Assembly (NCBI GenBank): GCA_945906815.1 | Contig: CAMDRT010000003.1 | Coordinates: forward strand, 146,766-210,765 | Source: Bordetella parapertussis | GTDB lineage: Bacteria > Pseudomonadota > Gammaproteobacteria > Burkholderiales > SG8-41 | Length of the DNA stretch: 64,000 nucleotides | Direction of reading: 5' to 3' | Shown here: positions 19,203-28,075 of the stretch, piece by piece | How positions within the stretch are numbered: the first letter of the stretch is position 1 | How the letters are laid out: each line of letters opens with the position of its first letter | The notes under the pieces: generated by a model | The model's database searches: none | What the model was told of the DNA's origin: nothing | What the model saw: only the letters and a program-made list of their open reading frames with translations | Made by a program: the position numbers and the translations under genes

Positions 19203-19680
19203 GCACGAGTGCATGGGGTACGCTGTAATAGTGGCCAGCGAACTCTGTGCAGTTCTGGCGGTGCATTTGTTGGGCATGGAAAATGCGAGTGCATTGCGAT
19301 GACAGCAGCTCCGTAGCCGGGTCAAGGGCAGGCTGCAGTCGTACCCTTCACTATCCATGCAACATTCCCCAAATCGGTCACGCTCAGTGTGAAATCGCGT
19401 TCACGATGCCGTGAAATACGCACTGAAAGCATCGATTGAGACTTTCTTGTGCCCGCAGCATGGGAAGCAGGAAACTATTTAGCCCGGTACATGACTAATT
19501 TTTGACGCGCATTATTGGCAGCGCTGCGGGGAAATAGGCTGTTCAACGCAATGCTCGTATCGCGCGTTAAGGTAGAGGCGTAACACCGGAACTGCAAAGG
19601 AGGCTGAATAGTTGCCGCGGATTTTTGCTGGAAGCGCCCGATTGCCTAGCGGGTGATTCTGACATTACAGGAGAGATGCC
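19203..19680. other. 478-base intergenic region upstream of prkA
   Basis: No convincing gene or RNA is seen. It contains a 5-bp inverted repeat GTGAA-ATCGCG-TTCAC (19389-19404) followed by a second half-site GTGAAAT at 19411, which could be an operator. It ends with an AGGAGAG Shine-Dalgarno before the prkA ATG. No clear sigma-54 promoter (GG-N10-GC with the usual flanks) was found. Confidence 0.4.
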
Positions 19681-21606
19681 ATGATCGACTTGTTCGAAAG
19701 CTATAAGACACGGTATGCCGGATCGCAGGACGAGGAAATGTCGATTGAAGACTACCTTGGTCTGTGTAAACGCGATCCTGGGGCTTATTGCGGTGCGGCA
19801 GAGCGCATGCTGGCTGCGATCGGGCAGCCCGAGACGGTCGATACGCGCAATGATCCGCGCCTGTCGCGCCTCTTCTCCAACCGCGTGATCAAACGCTATC
19901 CCGCCTTCACCGAGTTTTACGGCATGGAGGATGTGATTGCGCAGATCGTCGCCTTCTTCAAGCACGCGGCGCAAGGGTTGGAGGAGCGTAAGCAGGTGCT
20001 TTATCTGCTGGGGCCGGTCGGCGGCGGCAAGTCGTCGATTGCCGAACGGCTCAAGCAATTGATGGAGGCCAAGCCGATTTATGTGCTCAAGGGCTCGCCG
20101 GTGAACGAATCCCCCTTGGGGCTGTTCGCGCCTGCCCAGTACGGGGCGGTTCTTGAATCGGAATACGGCATCCCGCAGCGCTATCTCAGCGGCATCATGT
20201 CACCCTGGGCACTGAAGCGGTTGACGGAATTCGGCGGTGATATTTCGCAGTTTCACGTGGCGCGGGTGCAGCCGTCGGTGCTCAGGCAAATTGCGATTTC
20301 CAAGACCGAGCCCGGCGACGAGAACAACCAGGACATCAGTTCGCTGGTGGGCAAGGTCGATATCCGCAAGCTCGACCAGTATTCGCAAAATGATGCGGAC
20401 GCTTACAGTTACTCCGGCGGACTATGCCTCGCCAACCAGGGTTTGCTCGAATTTGTCGAGATGTTCAAAGCGCCGATCAAGATGCTGCATCCGCTGCTTA
20501 CCGCCACCCAGGAAGGCAACTTCAAGGGCACGGAGGGCATTTCAGCGATTCCGTTCAACGGCATCATACTCGCGCATTCCAATGAATCGGAATGGCAGAC
20601 CTTTCGCAACAACAAGCACAACGAGGCGTTTCTCGATCGCATCTACATCGTCAAGGTGCCGTACTGCCTGCAGGTGTCCGAGGAAGTGAAGATTTACAGC
20701 AAGCTGCTGACCAACAGCTCGCTCGCCAGCGCCCCCTGCGCACCAGGGACCCTGGAGATGATGGCGCAGTTCTCGGTGCTGTCACGTCTGAAAACGCCGG
20801 AAAACTCCAGCATCTACTCCAAGATGCGGGTCTACGACGGCGAAAGCCTGAAGGATCAGGACCCCAAGGCCAAGGCCTACCAGGAGTACCGCGACTACGC
20901 CGGCAGCGACGAGGGCATGAACGGTGTGTCGACCCGTTTCGCCTACAAGATCCTGTCGTCAGTATTCAACTACGACCAAACCGAGGTGGCCGCCAACCCG
21001 GTGCACCTGATGTACGTGCTCGAACAGCGCATCGCTCGCGAAGACTTGCCCGAGGAAATGCAGCGCCGCTACCTGGATTTCATCAAAGGCTGGCTGGCGC
21101 CACGCTACGCCGAATTTATCGGCAAGGAAATTCAAACCGCCTACCTAGAGTCCTATGCCGAGTATGGGCAGAACATCTTCGACCGTTACGTCACCTACGC
21201 CGATTGCTGGATTCAGGACGAGGATTTTCGCGATCCGGAGACGGGTGAGTGTTTCGACCGCGCGGCGCTCAACGCCGAGTTGGAAAAGATCGAGAAACCC
21301 GCGGGGATCGCTAACCCCAAGGATTACCGCAATGAAATTGTTAACTTCGTGCTGCGCGCCCGCGCCAGCCGCGGTGGTAAGAATCCGACCTGGAATAGCT
21401 ACGAAAAGCTGCGCGAGGTGATCGAGAAGAAGATGTTCTCCAATACCGAGGATCTGCTGCCGGTGATTTCGTTCAACGCCAAGGCCTCGGCCGAGGACAT
21501 CAGCAAGCACCAGAATTTTGTCTCGCGCATGGTCGAGAAGGGCTACACCGAAAAGCAGGTGCGCCTGCTCTCTGAGTGGTATCTGCGGGTGAGGAAGTCG
21601 GCCTGA
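19681..21606 (+). CDS. prkA: PrkA-family AAA+ serine kinase (YeaG type)
   Basis: Cytoplasmic stress-associated protein of 641 residues. The Walker A loop GPVGGGKSS is at residues 111-119, and the AAA+ core is followed by the C-terminal kinase-like domain, with the typical ending of GYTEKQVRLLSEWYLRVRKS. In enterobacteria YeaG acts with YeaH during stationary phase and nitrogen or acid stress; kinase activity was proposed for PrkA, though a protease role has also been reported for the Bacillus protein. GGAG lies just before the ATG. It heads a three-gene unit with DUF444 and SpoVR. Confidence 0.95.
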   Translation: MIDLFESYKTRYAGSQDEEMSIEDYLGLCKRDPGAYCGAAERMLAAIGQPETVDTRNDPRLSRLFSNRVIKRYPAFTEFYGMEDVIAQIVAFFKHAAQGLEERKQVLYLLGPVGGGKSSIAERLKQLMEAKPIYVLKGSPVNESPLGLFAPAQYGAVLESEYGIPQRYLSGIMSPWALKRLTEFGGDISQFHVARVQPSVLRQIAISKTEPGDENNQDISSLVGKVDIRKLDQYSQNDADAYSYSGGLCLANQGLLEFVEMFKAPIKMLHPLLTATQEGNFKGTEGISAIPFNGIILAHSNESEWQTFRNNKHNEAFLDRIYIVKVPYCLQVSEEVKIYSKLLTNSSLASAPCAPGTLEMMAQFSVLSRLKTPENSSIYSKMRVYDGESLKDQDPKAKAYQEYRDYAGSDEGMNGVSTRFAYKILSSVFNYDQTEVAANPVHLMYVLEQRIAREDLPEEMQRRYLDFIKGWLAPRYAEFIGKEIQTAYLESYAEYGQNIFDRYVTYADCWIQDEDFRDPETGECFDRAALNAELEKIEKPAGIANPKDYRNEIVNFVLRARASRGGKNPTWNSYEKLREVIEKKMFSNTEDLLPVISFNAKASAEDISKHQNFVSRMVEKGYTEKQVRLLSEWYLRVRKSA

Positions 21607-21639
21607 GCGATATATTCGCCATCCACCAGAAGAATTCCG

Positions 21640-22917
21640 GTGTTTCACCTGATTGACCGCCGCCTGAACGGCAGCAACAAAAGCGCTGCCAACCGCGAAC
21701 GCTTTCTGCGGCGCTATAAGGCGCAGTTGCAAAAATCGGTAAAGGACATGATCGGCGAGCGTTCCATCGCCGACATGGACAAGAGCGGTAATGTTCGTAT
21801 ACCCGCCCGGGACATTGCGGAGCCGCGGTTCCGCCACGGCCCCGGCGGCGACCGCGAGACGGTGCATCCGGGCAATCGCGAATTTATCAGGGGCGACACT
21901 ATCCAGCGGCCTAATGGTGGCACGGGTGGCACGGGTGGCGGGGGCGGCACGGGCGGCGAGCCTGGCTCAGGTGAGAGCGTCGACGACTTCGTTTTCAGCC
22001 TGTCGCGCGAGGAATTTCTCAACATCTTCTTTGAAGACCTGGAATTGCCGCGCCTCATGCGCAACGCCCTGGGGCAGGCGATGCAAAAGAAATGGATCCA
22101 TGCCGGATTCGTCACGCAGGGCGCACAGTGCAACCTGTCGATACTGCGTACCATGAAAATGGCGCTGGGCCGGCGTATCGCACTGTCGGCGGCGATTCGC
22201 GAACGGATCAAGGAAGCGCGTGCACGCCTGCAACGTGCGCACGAGGCGCATGCACCTGCCGAGGACGTTGCGGCGCTCGAAGCCGAGATTGTGCTGCTGG
22301 AGCAGCGGCTGGCGCGCGTGCCGTTTCTTGATGAGCTGGATCTGCGCTTTCGCAATCGTGTCGCCATTCCCGCGCCCATCTCACGCGCGGTGATGTTTTG
22401 CCTGATGGATGTTTCGGCCTCAATGGACGAGAACCGCAAGGATCTTGCCAAGCGTTTCTTTGCGCTGCTGTATCTGTTCCTGGCGCGCAATTACCAGCAC
22501 GTGGAAGTGGTGTTTATCCGCCACACCGACGAGGCTGCGGAAGTGGACGAGAATACGTTTTTCCACGATCAAAGCAGCGGCGGGACCGTGGTGCTCACCG
22601 CGCTCGAACTCGCGCACCGCATAGCGTGCGCACGCTATGCGGGCGGCGGCTGGAACCGCTACCTGGCCCAGGCCTCGGATGGCGACGCCTTTGGCGCGGA
22701 TGCCGGCAAGAGCGCGCGTTTTGTCGAACAAAACCTGTTGCCGTTGCTGCGCTACTTCGCTTACATAGAGGTGTGCGAAGCCGCCGGCTCGCATGCGAGC
22801 AGCCTGTGGGCCGGCTACGAGCCGGTGGAGCGCGAGAATTTCGCCATGCGGCGCGTTGGGCAGCGTACGGAAATTTATCCGGTGTTCCGCGATCTGTTCA
22901 GGAAGGAGCACGCGTGA
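21640..22917 (+). CDS. DUF444 protein (YeaH/YhbH family)
   Basis: Partner of PrkA in a conserved stress cluster, biochemical role unknown. The 425-residue protein has the family opening HLIDRRLNGSNKSAANRERF, a Gly/Thr-rich low-complexity linker at about 88-103, and a von Willebrand A-like domain with the metal-binding start MDVSASMDENRKDLAK near residue 255. The start is GTG at 21640, 33 bases after prkA, with only a weak AGAAG upstream. Its TGA overlaps the GTG of spoVR. Confidence 0.92.
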   Translation: MFHLIDRRLNGSNKSAANRERFLRRYKAQLQKSVKDMIGERSIADMDKSGNVRIPARDIAEPRFRHGPGGDRETVHPGNREFIRGDTIQRPNGGTGGTGGGGGTGGEPGSGESVDDFVFSLSREEFLNIFFEDLELPRLMRNALGQAMQKKWIHAGFVTQGAQCNLSILRTMKMALGRRIALSAAIRERIKEARARLQRAHEAHAPAEDVAALEAEIVLLEQRLARVPFLDELDLRFRNRVAIPAPISRAVMFCLMDVSASMDENRKDLAKRFFALLYLFLARNYQHVEVVFIRHTDEAAEVDENTFFHDQSSGGTVVLTALELAHRIACARYAGGGWNRYLAQASDGDAFGADAGKSARFVEQNLLPLLRYFAYIEVCEAAGSHASSLWAGYEPVERENFAMRRVGQRTEIYPVFRDLFRKEHA

Positions 22918-24362
22918 ATCCGATTTCGAGTGGTTCCGACTGGAGCTTTGAGCTCATCGAGCGCTATGAACATGAAATCGGCCGCTGTGCCGCGGAATTC
23001 GGCCTCGACACGTACCCGAACCAGATCGAAATCATCTCCTCCGAACAGATGCTTGACGCCTACTCCTCGACCGGGCTGCCCACCGGCTATCAGCACTGGT
23101 CCTATGGCAAGGAGTTCATCGCCAACGAGCAGGCCTACCGCAAGGGACAGCAGGGCCTCGCCTACGAAATTGTCATCAACTCGGATCCCTGCATCGCCTA
23201 TTTGATGGAAGAGAACTCGATGATGATGCAGGCGTTGGTGATTGCCCATGCGAGCTTCGGCCATAACTCGTTCTTCAAGGGTAACTTCCTGTTTCGCCAA
23301 TGGACGCAAGCCGATGCCATTCTGGACTACCTGGTGTTTGCGCGCCGCTACGTCATGGATTGCGAGGAGCGTTATGGCGTTACAGCGGTGGAAGAAATGC
23401 TCGATTCCAGCCACGCCCTGAAGGACTACGGCGTGCATCGCTACACGCGCCCGCCGCCGCTCTCGCTCAAGGCGGAAAAGGCGCGCGGCGAGGCGCGCCG
23501 CGAGCACACGCGCCGGGAATACAACGACCTGTGGCGCACCCTGCCTGCCGCGCGCGAGCCGGCGCGGCGTGGGGAAGCAGCGTCGTTTCCCGCGGAGAGC
23601 GAGGAAAACATTCTGTGGTTCGTCGAAAAATTCTCACCGAGCCTTGAGCCCTGGCAGCGCGAGATCGTGCGTATCGTGCGCAAGATTGCGCAGTATTTCT
23701 ATCCTCAGGGGCAAACCAAGGTCATGAACGAAGGGTGGGCCACGTTCTGGCATTACACGCTGCTCAACCGCCTTTACGACAAAGGACTGGTCAACGACGG
23801 TTTTATGATCGAATTCCTGCAAAGCCATACCAATGTGGTGGGCCAGCGCGGTTTCGACCAGCCCGGCTACGGCGGCATCAATCCCTATGCCCTTGGATTC
23901 TCAATGATGCAGGATCTGCGCCGCATCTGCGAAAAGCCCGACGTGGAGGACCGGCGCTGGTTCCCCGACATCGCCGGCGCCGACTGGTTGAAGGTGCTGA
24001 ATTTTGCGATGCGAAATTTCAAGGATGAATCGTTCATTTCGCAATACCTGTCGCCCCGACTGATACGTGAATTTCACTTATTTGCGGTCGCCGATCACCA
24101 CCAGCGGCCCACGCTTGAAATCGACAGTATTCACGACGACGCGGGCTACCAGCGTGTGCGCCAGCTCTTGTCCGCGCAGCACCAGCGCGACATGCAGGTG
24201 CCCGACATTCAGGTGGTGCGCTACGAAAAGGATGGCGATCGCTCCATGGTACTGGTGCACCAGATGCAGCGCGGCCGCCCGCTGGCCGCAGGCGAGGCCA
24301 GCGAGGTGTTGAAGCACCTCGAAAGGCTATGGGGTTTTCGCGTGCGGCTGGAGGCGGTATAG
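22914..24362 (+). CDS. SpoVR family protein (YcgB type)
   Basis: A 482-residue protein of the SpoVR family, required for spore cortex in Bacillus and of unclear function in non-sporulating proteobacteria. The GTG at 22914 overlaps the DUF444 stop (GTGA) and has a strong AGGAAGGAG 4 bases upstream; the open frame runs much further 5-prime but only as a shadow of the DUF444 gene. Family motifs include NEGWATFWHYTLLNRLYDKG and NPYALGFSMMQDLRR. The three genes prkA, DUF444 and spoVR commonly travel together, which supports one joint function. Confidence 0.94.
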   Translation: MNPISSGSDWSFELIERYEHEIGRCAAEFGLDTYPNQIEIISSEQMLDAYSSTGLPTGYQHWSYGKEFIANEQAYRKGQQGLAYEIVINSDPCIAYLMEENSMMMQALVIAHASFGHNSFFKGNFLFRQWTQADAILDYLVFARRYVMDCEERYGVTAVEEMLDSSHALKDYGVHRYTRPPPLSLKAEKARGEARREHTRREYNDLWRTLPAAREPARRGEAASFPAESEENILWFVEKFSPSLEPWQREIVRIVRKIAQYFYPQGQTKVMNEGWATFWHYTLLNRLYDKGLVNDGFMIEFLQSHTNVVGQRGFDQPGYGGINPYALGFSMMQDLRRICEKPDVEDRRWFPDIAGADWLKVLNFAMRNFKDESFISQYLSPRLIREFHLFAVADHHQRPTLEIDSIHDDAGYQRVRQLLSAQHQRDMQVPDIQVVRYEKDGDRSMVLVHQMQRGRPLAAGEASEVLKHLERLWGFRVRLEAV

Positions 24363-24460
24363 GAAATGGGAAGCGGATCTTCTCTTACTTCGTGACCAGC
24401 AAACATGGCACTACAAACCGCCCTGCGGATGCGGATTGGACAGCGCTGCCTGCGCCACTG

Positions 24461-25405
24461 CTACTGCGGCTTGATGCCGGCGACGACCGCGACTTCCTTC
24501 CAGCGCGCGATCTCGCTGCGGATGCGTGCGGCGAATTCATCAGACGGCTCGCCGGCGGGTTCGCCCCCGATGTCGAGCAGCCGCTGCCGTACCTCCGGAA
24601 TACGCAGTACTGCAGCGACGTCATCGCGGATGCGCATCACCAGTTCCTTCGGTGTGCCACCCGGCGCGAACAGCGCGAACCAGGTGTCGGCGGCTTCGAA
24701 TCCCGGCACATCTTGCGGAATAAGGGGCGCTTGCGGAAACGCCACCGAGGGTGAAGTGACCCCGAGTATGCGCACGCGGCCCGAGCGCATCGCGGCTTGC
24801 GCCGAGCTGACAGCGCCGATCGCGAGGTGCACGTGCCCGCCCATGGCGTCGATCATCATCGGTGCCGCGCCCTTGTAGGGCACGGTCTCGATTTTCACGT
24901 TTGCCAGCATGTTGAACAGATGACTCGACAGCGATGTCCCGGCGTTCGCCATGTTGATCTCACCTGGACGCGCGCGCGCCAGCGCAACCAGTTCGCGGAT
25001 GTTCTTTACCGGCAGCGAGGGGTGCGCCACGATCACCACCGGTGAGCGTGTGATGCGCGTGATCGGCACGATATCGTTTAGCGGATCAAACGGCAGCTTT
25101 GCCCACATCGCCGGCCCCTGAGAAAATTGTGTGGAATTTATCAGTAGCGTGTGGCCGTCGGGTGGGCTCTTGGCGACAATATCGGTGCCAAGCACCGTGG
25201 CAGCACCCGGCCGCGGATCGATAATCACCTGCTGTTTCCAGCGCTCGGACAGCGGCGGGCCGATGACACGGCCATTGGCATCGCTGCTGCCGCCCACCGG
25301 AAACGGAATGACCAATCGCACCATCTTGCCGGGGAACGGTTGCGCATAGCCGGACGAGGCTGCTGCAAGCGTGACCACCGCAATGATAAAAGTGCAAGAA
25401 CGCAT
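24461..25405 (-). CDS. Bug-family solute-binding protein 3
   Basis: Classic-type TTT receptor of 314 residues. The start is placed at ATG 25405, where GGGAGGG precedes by about 6 bases and a clean signal peptide begins (MRSCTFIIAVVTLAAASSGYAQ); the open frame extends 30 codons upstream without a leader. The core has RLVIPFPVGGSSDANGR and IETVPYKGAAPMMIDAMGG. It is a single gene converging on spoVR, with no enzyme genes beside it, so its ligand cannot be guessed. Confidence 0.88.
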   Translation of the reverse strand: MRSCTFIIAVVTLAAASSGYAQPFPGKMVRLVIPFPVGGSSDANGRVIGPPLSERWKQQVIIDPRPGAATVLGTDIVAKSPPDGHTLLINSTQFSQGPAMWAKLPFDPLNDIVPITRITRSPVVIVAHPSLPVKNIRELVALARARPGEINMANAGTSLSSHLFNMLANVKIETVPYKGAAPMMIDAMGGHVHLAIGAVSSAQAAMRSGRVRILGVTSPSVAFPQAPLIPQDVPGFEAADTWFALFAPGGTPKELVMRIRDDVAAVLRIPEVRQRLLDIGGEPAGEPSDEFAARIRSEIARWKEVAVVAGIKPQ

Positions 25406-25712
25406 GGTGGCCCTCCCATTGTTCCGATTCATTTTTCTGATCGCCGGCGTGCGGCGGTTACCGGCGCGCCACGTCGCTATGCGGACGGCGCCCATCGGTG
25501 ATTGAGATTGAGAGGCTAGGCCAGCTTGCGCGATACGTCAACTCGCGCTGCGTGTTGGATTACTCCGGCGCAATCCCCGTATCGGCAAGGATCTTGCCGC
25601 TACGCGCCCGTGTAATCACTGCCGAAAGACGGGGTCACCTTGTCTTTTGTTGTGACTGCGACAAGCGGGTTGGCCCCATCCCGGCCAGAGCAAGGATGGG
25701 GGTGCTGGTTCG
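25406..25712. other. 307-base gap with a short palindrome
   Basis: No supportable gene. At 25625-25647 there is a nearly symmetrical palindrome, AAAGAC-GG-GGT-C-ACC-TT-GTCTTT, which recalls REP-like or transposase-associated repeats. A 75-codon open frame here has no Shine-Dalgarno and no family likeness. Confidence 0.3.
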
Positions 25713-26423
25713 TTACTGGTAAATCAGGTGGGCGGTCGAGGTGACGGCGAATTGGACGTCTATGGAAATCAAAGTGAGCGGTCCGGTCGAAGCAATTCGG
25801 TAACGGCTTTGCTGGGTAGCGGTCAGAACGTTGGATGTGTTGTAACTTTGAGTAATAAAATTCACGATGGCGGTAGATGCGGTGTCGGCCTCAACGACAT
25901 AGCTGAAGACGCGGGTGCCAGACAAAACAGACTTGGTGCTGTTGGTGTAGATGTTCTCGGTTCCAAGGGTTCCGGTGCTGCCTACCGCTACCGATAGCGG
26001 AATGCTGGGAGGCGTGACAAATACGCCATAGCTGCTGCCGGCGGAGTTGAATCCCAATGGGACGTAATTGGTGTTGTAGTATGTGGTTGTGGTCACGGCG
26101 GAGGATGCGGGGGTGCAGTTGGATAGGCTGGTTGTAAATGTGCTCACTACGGACAGGAGGGCTGACACCCCTTCAAAAGTCGCTCCGCCAGCGGCAGCGG
26201 CGGCGGTGACGGTGGCGCTGCCATTGCAATTACCGGAAACGGTAAAGTTCTTAGTAAAACCGGTGGCTATCAGCGTGCTATATGCGCTTTGCGCGGGAAA
26301 CGACAAAGTTGAAGTGACCGGTCCGCTCGGTGCTGCTGGGCCGCCACCACCCCCACCACCACCTCCGCAACCGGTTAGTAGTGCGACAAGGCATAAACCA
26401 ATAAAGGACTTGTGAATATTCAT
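25713..26423 (-). CDS. Hypothetical Gly-rich lipoprotein
   Basis: Predicted outer-membrane lipoprotein of 236 residues. The signal peptide ends with a good lipobox, LLTGC (Cys19), followed at once by a run of nine glycines and a Pro/Ser linker. The mature part is rich in Ser, Thr and Ala with few charges and looks beta-rich, with two internal cysteines (NCNG near 65, NCTP near 102) that may form a disulfide. No family is recognised. It is divergent from the Xre regulator gene, with 73 AT-rich bases between, and its codon use is more Thr/Ser-rich than that of its neighbours. Confidence 0.7.
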   Translation of the reverse strand: MNIHKSFIGLCLVALLTGCGGGGGGGGGPAAPSGPVTSTLSFPAQSAYSTLIATGFTKNFTVSGNCNGSATVTAAAAAGGATFEGVSALLSVVSTFTTSLSNCTPASSAVTTTTYYNTNYVPLGFNSAGSSYGVFVTPPSIPLSVAVGSTGTLGTENIYTNSTKSVLSGTRVFSYVVEADTASTAIVNFITQSYNTSNVLTATQQSRYRIASTGPLTLISIDVQFAVTSTAHLIYQ

Positions 26424-26453
26424 ATATCCCCCTAGTTAGATGCTAATTGAATA

Positions 26454-26468
26454 ATTCCAAAATGGAAT
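26454..26468. promoter_or_regulatory. Palindromic operator candidate upstream of the Xre gene
   Basis: Perfect inverted repeat ATTCCA-AAA-TGGAAT. A further TGGAAT half-site occurs at 26478-26483 and the palindrome GAATATTC at 26465-26472. The cluster lies between the divergent lipoprotein and Xre genes and is strikingly AT-rich, so it is a likely autoregulatory site. Confidence 0.45.
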
Positions 26469-26496
26469 ATTCTATTTTGGAATATAGCATGGACGG

Positions 26497-26766
26497 ATGC
26501 TTTATGGAACCCGTTACGACATTCTGCGCGAAGAACTCGCCGCAGCTCGCGCTCGGGCAGGTTTGACGCAGTCAGCGCTGGCCCAGCAATTGGGGGTGGC
26601 GCAGTCTTTTGTATCGAAAATCGAAACCGGTGAGCGTTATCTTGACGTCCTGGAGTTCTTGCGCTGGTGTGAAGTCACGCAGACGGATACGTATGCCTTG
26701 TTGTGCAAGGTTCAGAAGATCAAATCCCGAGTGAGCGCGAGAGCACCAGGGCGATCGCGATTTTAG
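26497..26766 (+). CDS. Xre-family helix-turn-helix regulator
   Basis: An 89-residue DNA-binding protein. Residues 11-60 form a lambda-repressor-like HTH (ARARAGLTQSALAQQLGVAQ, then SFVSKIETGERYLDVLEFL). The C-terminus is short and basic. No partner toxin is adjacent, so it may be a solitary regulator or the remains of an accessory module. No good Shine-Dalgarno precedes the ATG. The palindromic sites 30-45 bases upstream are natural candidates for its own binding. Confidence 0.8.
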   Translation: MLYGTRYDILREELAAARARAGLTQSALAQQLGVAQSFVSKIETGERYLDVLEFLRWCEVTQTDTYALLCKVQKIKSRVSARAPGRSRF

Positions 26767-26908
26767 TCAAAAGGGGAATAGGGGCCAGCTAGGCGTTTTC
26801 GATCAGTGCTTCCGGGGGTTGTACGTTGGTTGCCCATCGAAAAATCAACACTGAAGGTCTGATGTGGGCTCCGCCTTGGACATGTCAGCGCATCGGCTAG
26901 AGTTGATC

Positions 26909-26957
26909 GCGGGTCGCGATAGCTCATAACGGGATGTGTTTGCCTCTGCGGTAGGCC
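26909..26957 (+). repeat. 49-base leader repeat, copy A
   Basis: Matches copy B (28334-28383) at about 42 of 50 positions, starting GCGGGTCGCGATAGC. It lies 38 bases upstream of the first ATG of the decayed nuclease gene. Confidence 0.6.
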
Positions 26958-26995
26958 AAGGCGCTGAACTTGCCGCCGGTCTTGGAAGCAACAGT

Positions 26996-27392
26996 ATGAC
27001 TGCCCCACAAGCGCCAATTATCCTGGCCGGCTATGCCGACTGGCAGATTGGCCGCGATATCTTAGGCCGGTAGGCCAGCCAAGGCTGGGGCAGTAAGGTT
27101 ATCGACCGGCTGGCTACCGACCTGCGCGACGCATTTCCCGAGATGAAAGGCTTTTTCCGCGCCAACCTGATGTACATGCAGGCGTTTGCCGAGGCCTGGA
27201 GCGAGGCCGCAATCGTCCAACAGGCCGTTGGACAATTGTCCTGGGGGCACAACGTGCTGCTGATCACGCGCCTGAAAGAGCGCGCTTCGTCTGCGTTATC
27301 CTCAGCAGGCCAGCCAGGAAGGTTGGTTGCGGCCCACGCTGGAACTGCAAATCAAGAACCGTTTGTTTGAGCGGCAAGGTCAGGCAGTCATA
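26996..27392 (+). pseudogene. Decayed YhcG/DUF1016 nuclease gene
   Basis: Broken remnant of the YhcG-like PDDEXK nuclease family. From ATG 26996 the frame gives ADWQIGRDILGR and then an in-frame TAG (27071-27073). It resumes as QGWGSKVIDRLATDLRDAF and MKGFFRANLMYMQAFAEAW, then QLSWGHNVLLI. After about 27290 the reading shifts by a base to WLRPTLELQIKNRLFERQ and stops matching near 27390, where the converging antitoxin gene begins. Compared with the family it also lacks about 30 N-terminal residues, and the catalytic nuclease domain is absent. Family assignment is from remembered motifs. It belongs to the accessory pocket with the Xre gene and HigBA-like pair. Confidence 0.75.
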
Positions 27393-27428
27393 TGCCTTTG
27401 CCTTTTCGGTGTCGGCGCTCTGCGTGCG

Positions 27429-27749
27429 CTACGCTGCTTTTCGAATCCGCGCTTCCGGCGCCTTCTTCACCAGCACTTCAACTCGCATGCCCGCGCGCCC
27501 CAGCATGTTCACCAGCGCATCGAGACTGAATTTATCTATCTTGCCGCGCAGCAAGTCGTTAAGCCGTGGCTGCGTGATGCCGAGCGCGCGGGCGGCTTCG
27601 GTTTGCGTGGTGCCGTTGCGCTTCACGTAGCGTTCCACGCGCGTCATCAACTCAGAGCGTAAATGCAGGTTTTGCGCCTCTTCGGGAGAGAACCCGATAT
27701 CGAGGAACACGTTGCCGCTACTGCGTTCCATCTTTAACCGTTCAGTCAT
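27429..27749 (-). CDS. Xre-type antitoxin (HigA-like)
   Basis: A 106-residue antitoxin candidate. After a short N-terminal part with DIGFSPEEAQNLHLRSEL comes an HTH with TQTEAARALGITQPRLNDLL, then FSLDALVNMLGRAGMRVEV, which is typical of the antitoxins paired with Gp49/HigB-like toxins. It is the second gene of the pair; its ATG overlaps the toxin stop by 4 bases (ATGA). It would neutralise the toxin and repress the shared promoter. Confidence 0.85.
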   Translation of the reverse strand: MTERLKMERSSGNVFLDIGFSPEEAQNLHLRSELMTRVERYVKRNGTTQTEAARALGITQPRLNDLLRGKIDKFSLDALVNMLGRAGMRVEVLVKKAPEARIRKAA

Positions 27750-28075
27750 TTCGATCTCCTTTCGTTCACCAGCGCTCTAAATCGCATGCGCGCAAGCTCA
27801 ACATCCGGCTTTGGCGTGGTGCGTGATTTCTTCTCAAAGGCATGCAGCACGTAGATCGCCTCGGAGAACTTCGCCACGTAAATCAGCCGATACGCGCCAT
27901 TCTCGCGCACCCGTATTTCCCTTACCCCGATACCGATGGATGGCATCGGTTTCCAGTCCTCTGCTTCCAAACCATCTTGCACTCTCGCCAGTTGCCGACC
28001 TGCCCGCTGCCGGGCCAGTGGCGTGAATTCCCTGACGGACTGCCTGCTGTTGCCCATCCACGTAACAGGTTTCAT
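27746..28075 (-). CDS. HigB/Gp49-like toxin
   Basis: A 109-residue RelE-superfamily toxin, expected to cleave mRNA at the ribosome. It opens MKPVTWMGNSRQSVREFTP and carries the core MPSIGIGVREIRV and AYRLIYVAKFSEAIYVLHAF followed by EKKSR, the usual signature of this group. Full-length homologues begin MKPV, which supports the ATG at 28075. It is encoded first, as in HigBA. The promoter lies almost on top of the start codon. Confidence 0.88.
   Translation of the reverse strand: MKPVTWMGNSRQSVREFTPLARQRAGRQLARVQDGLEAEDWKPMPSIGIGVREIRVRENGAYRLIYVAKFSEAIYVLHAFEKKSRTTPKPDVELARMRFRALVNERRSK

Noticed and set aside
19389-19404. CRP/FNR-type site
   Set aside because: TGTGA and TCACG are 8 bases apart instead of 6, so the canonical spacing fails; only a generic palindrome is claimed.
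22398-22913. Extending spoVR upstream to 22398
   Set aside because: Shadow of the DUF444 gene; a strong AGGAAGGAG precedes GTG 22914.
25498-25722. 75-codon plus-strand ORF
   Set aside because: No Shine-Dalgarno, and it ends within the tail of the lipoprotein gene; composition looks non-coding.
26763-27017. Minus-strand ORF of 84 codons between the Xre gene and nuclease remnant
   Set aside because: Antisense to the remnant start, no ribosome site, no likeness.
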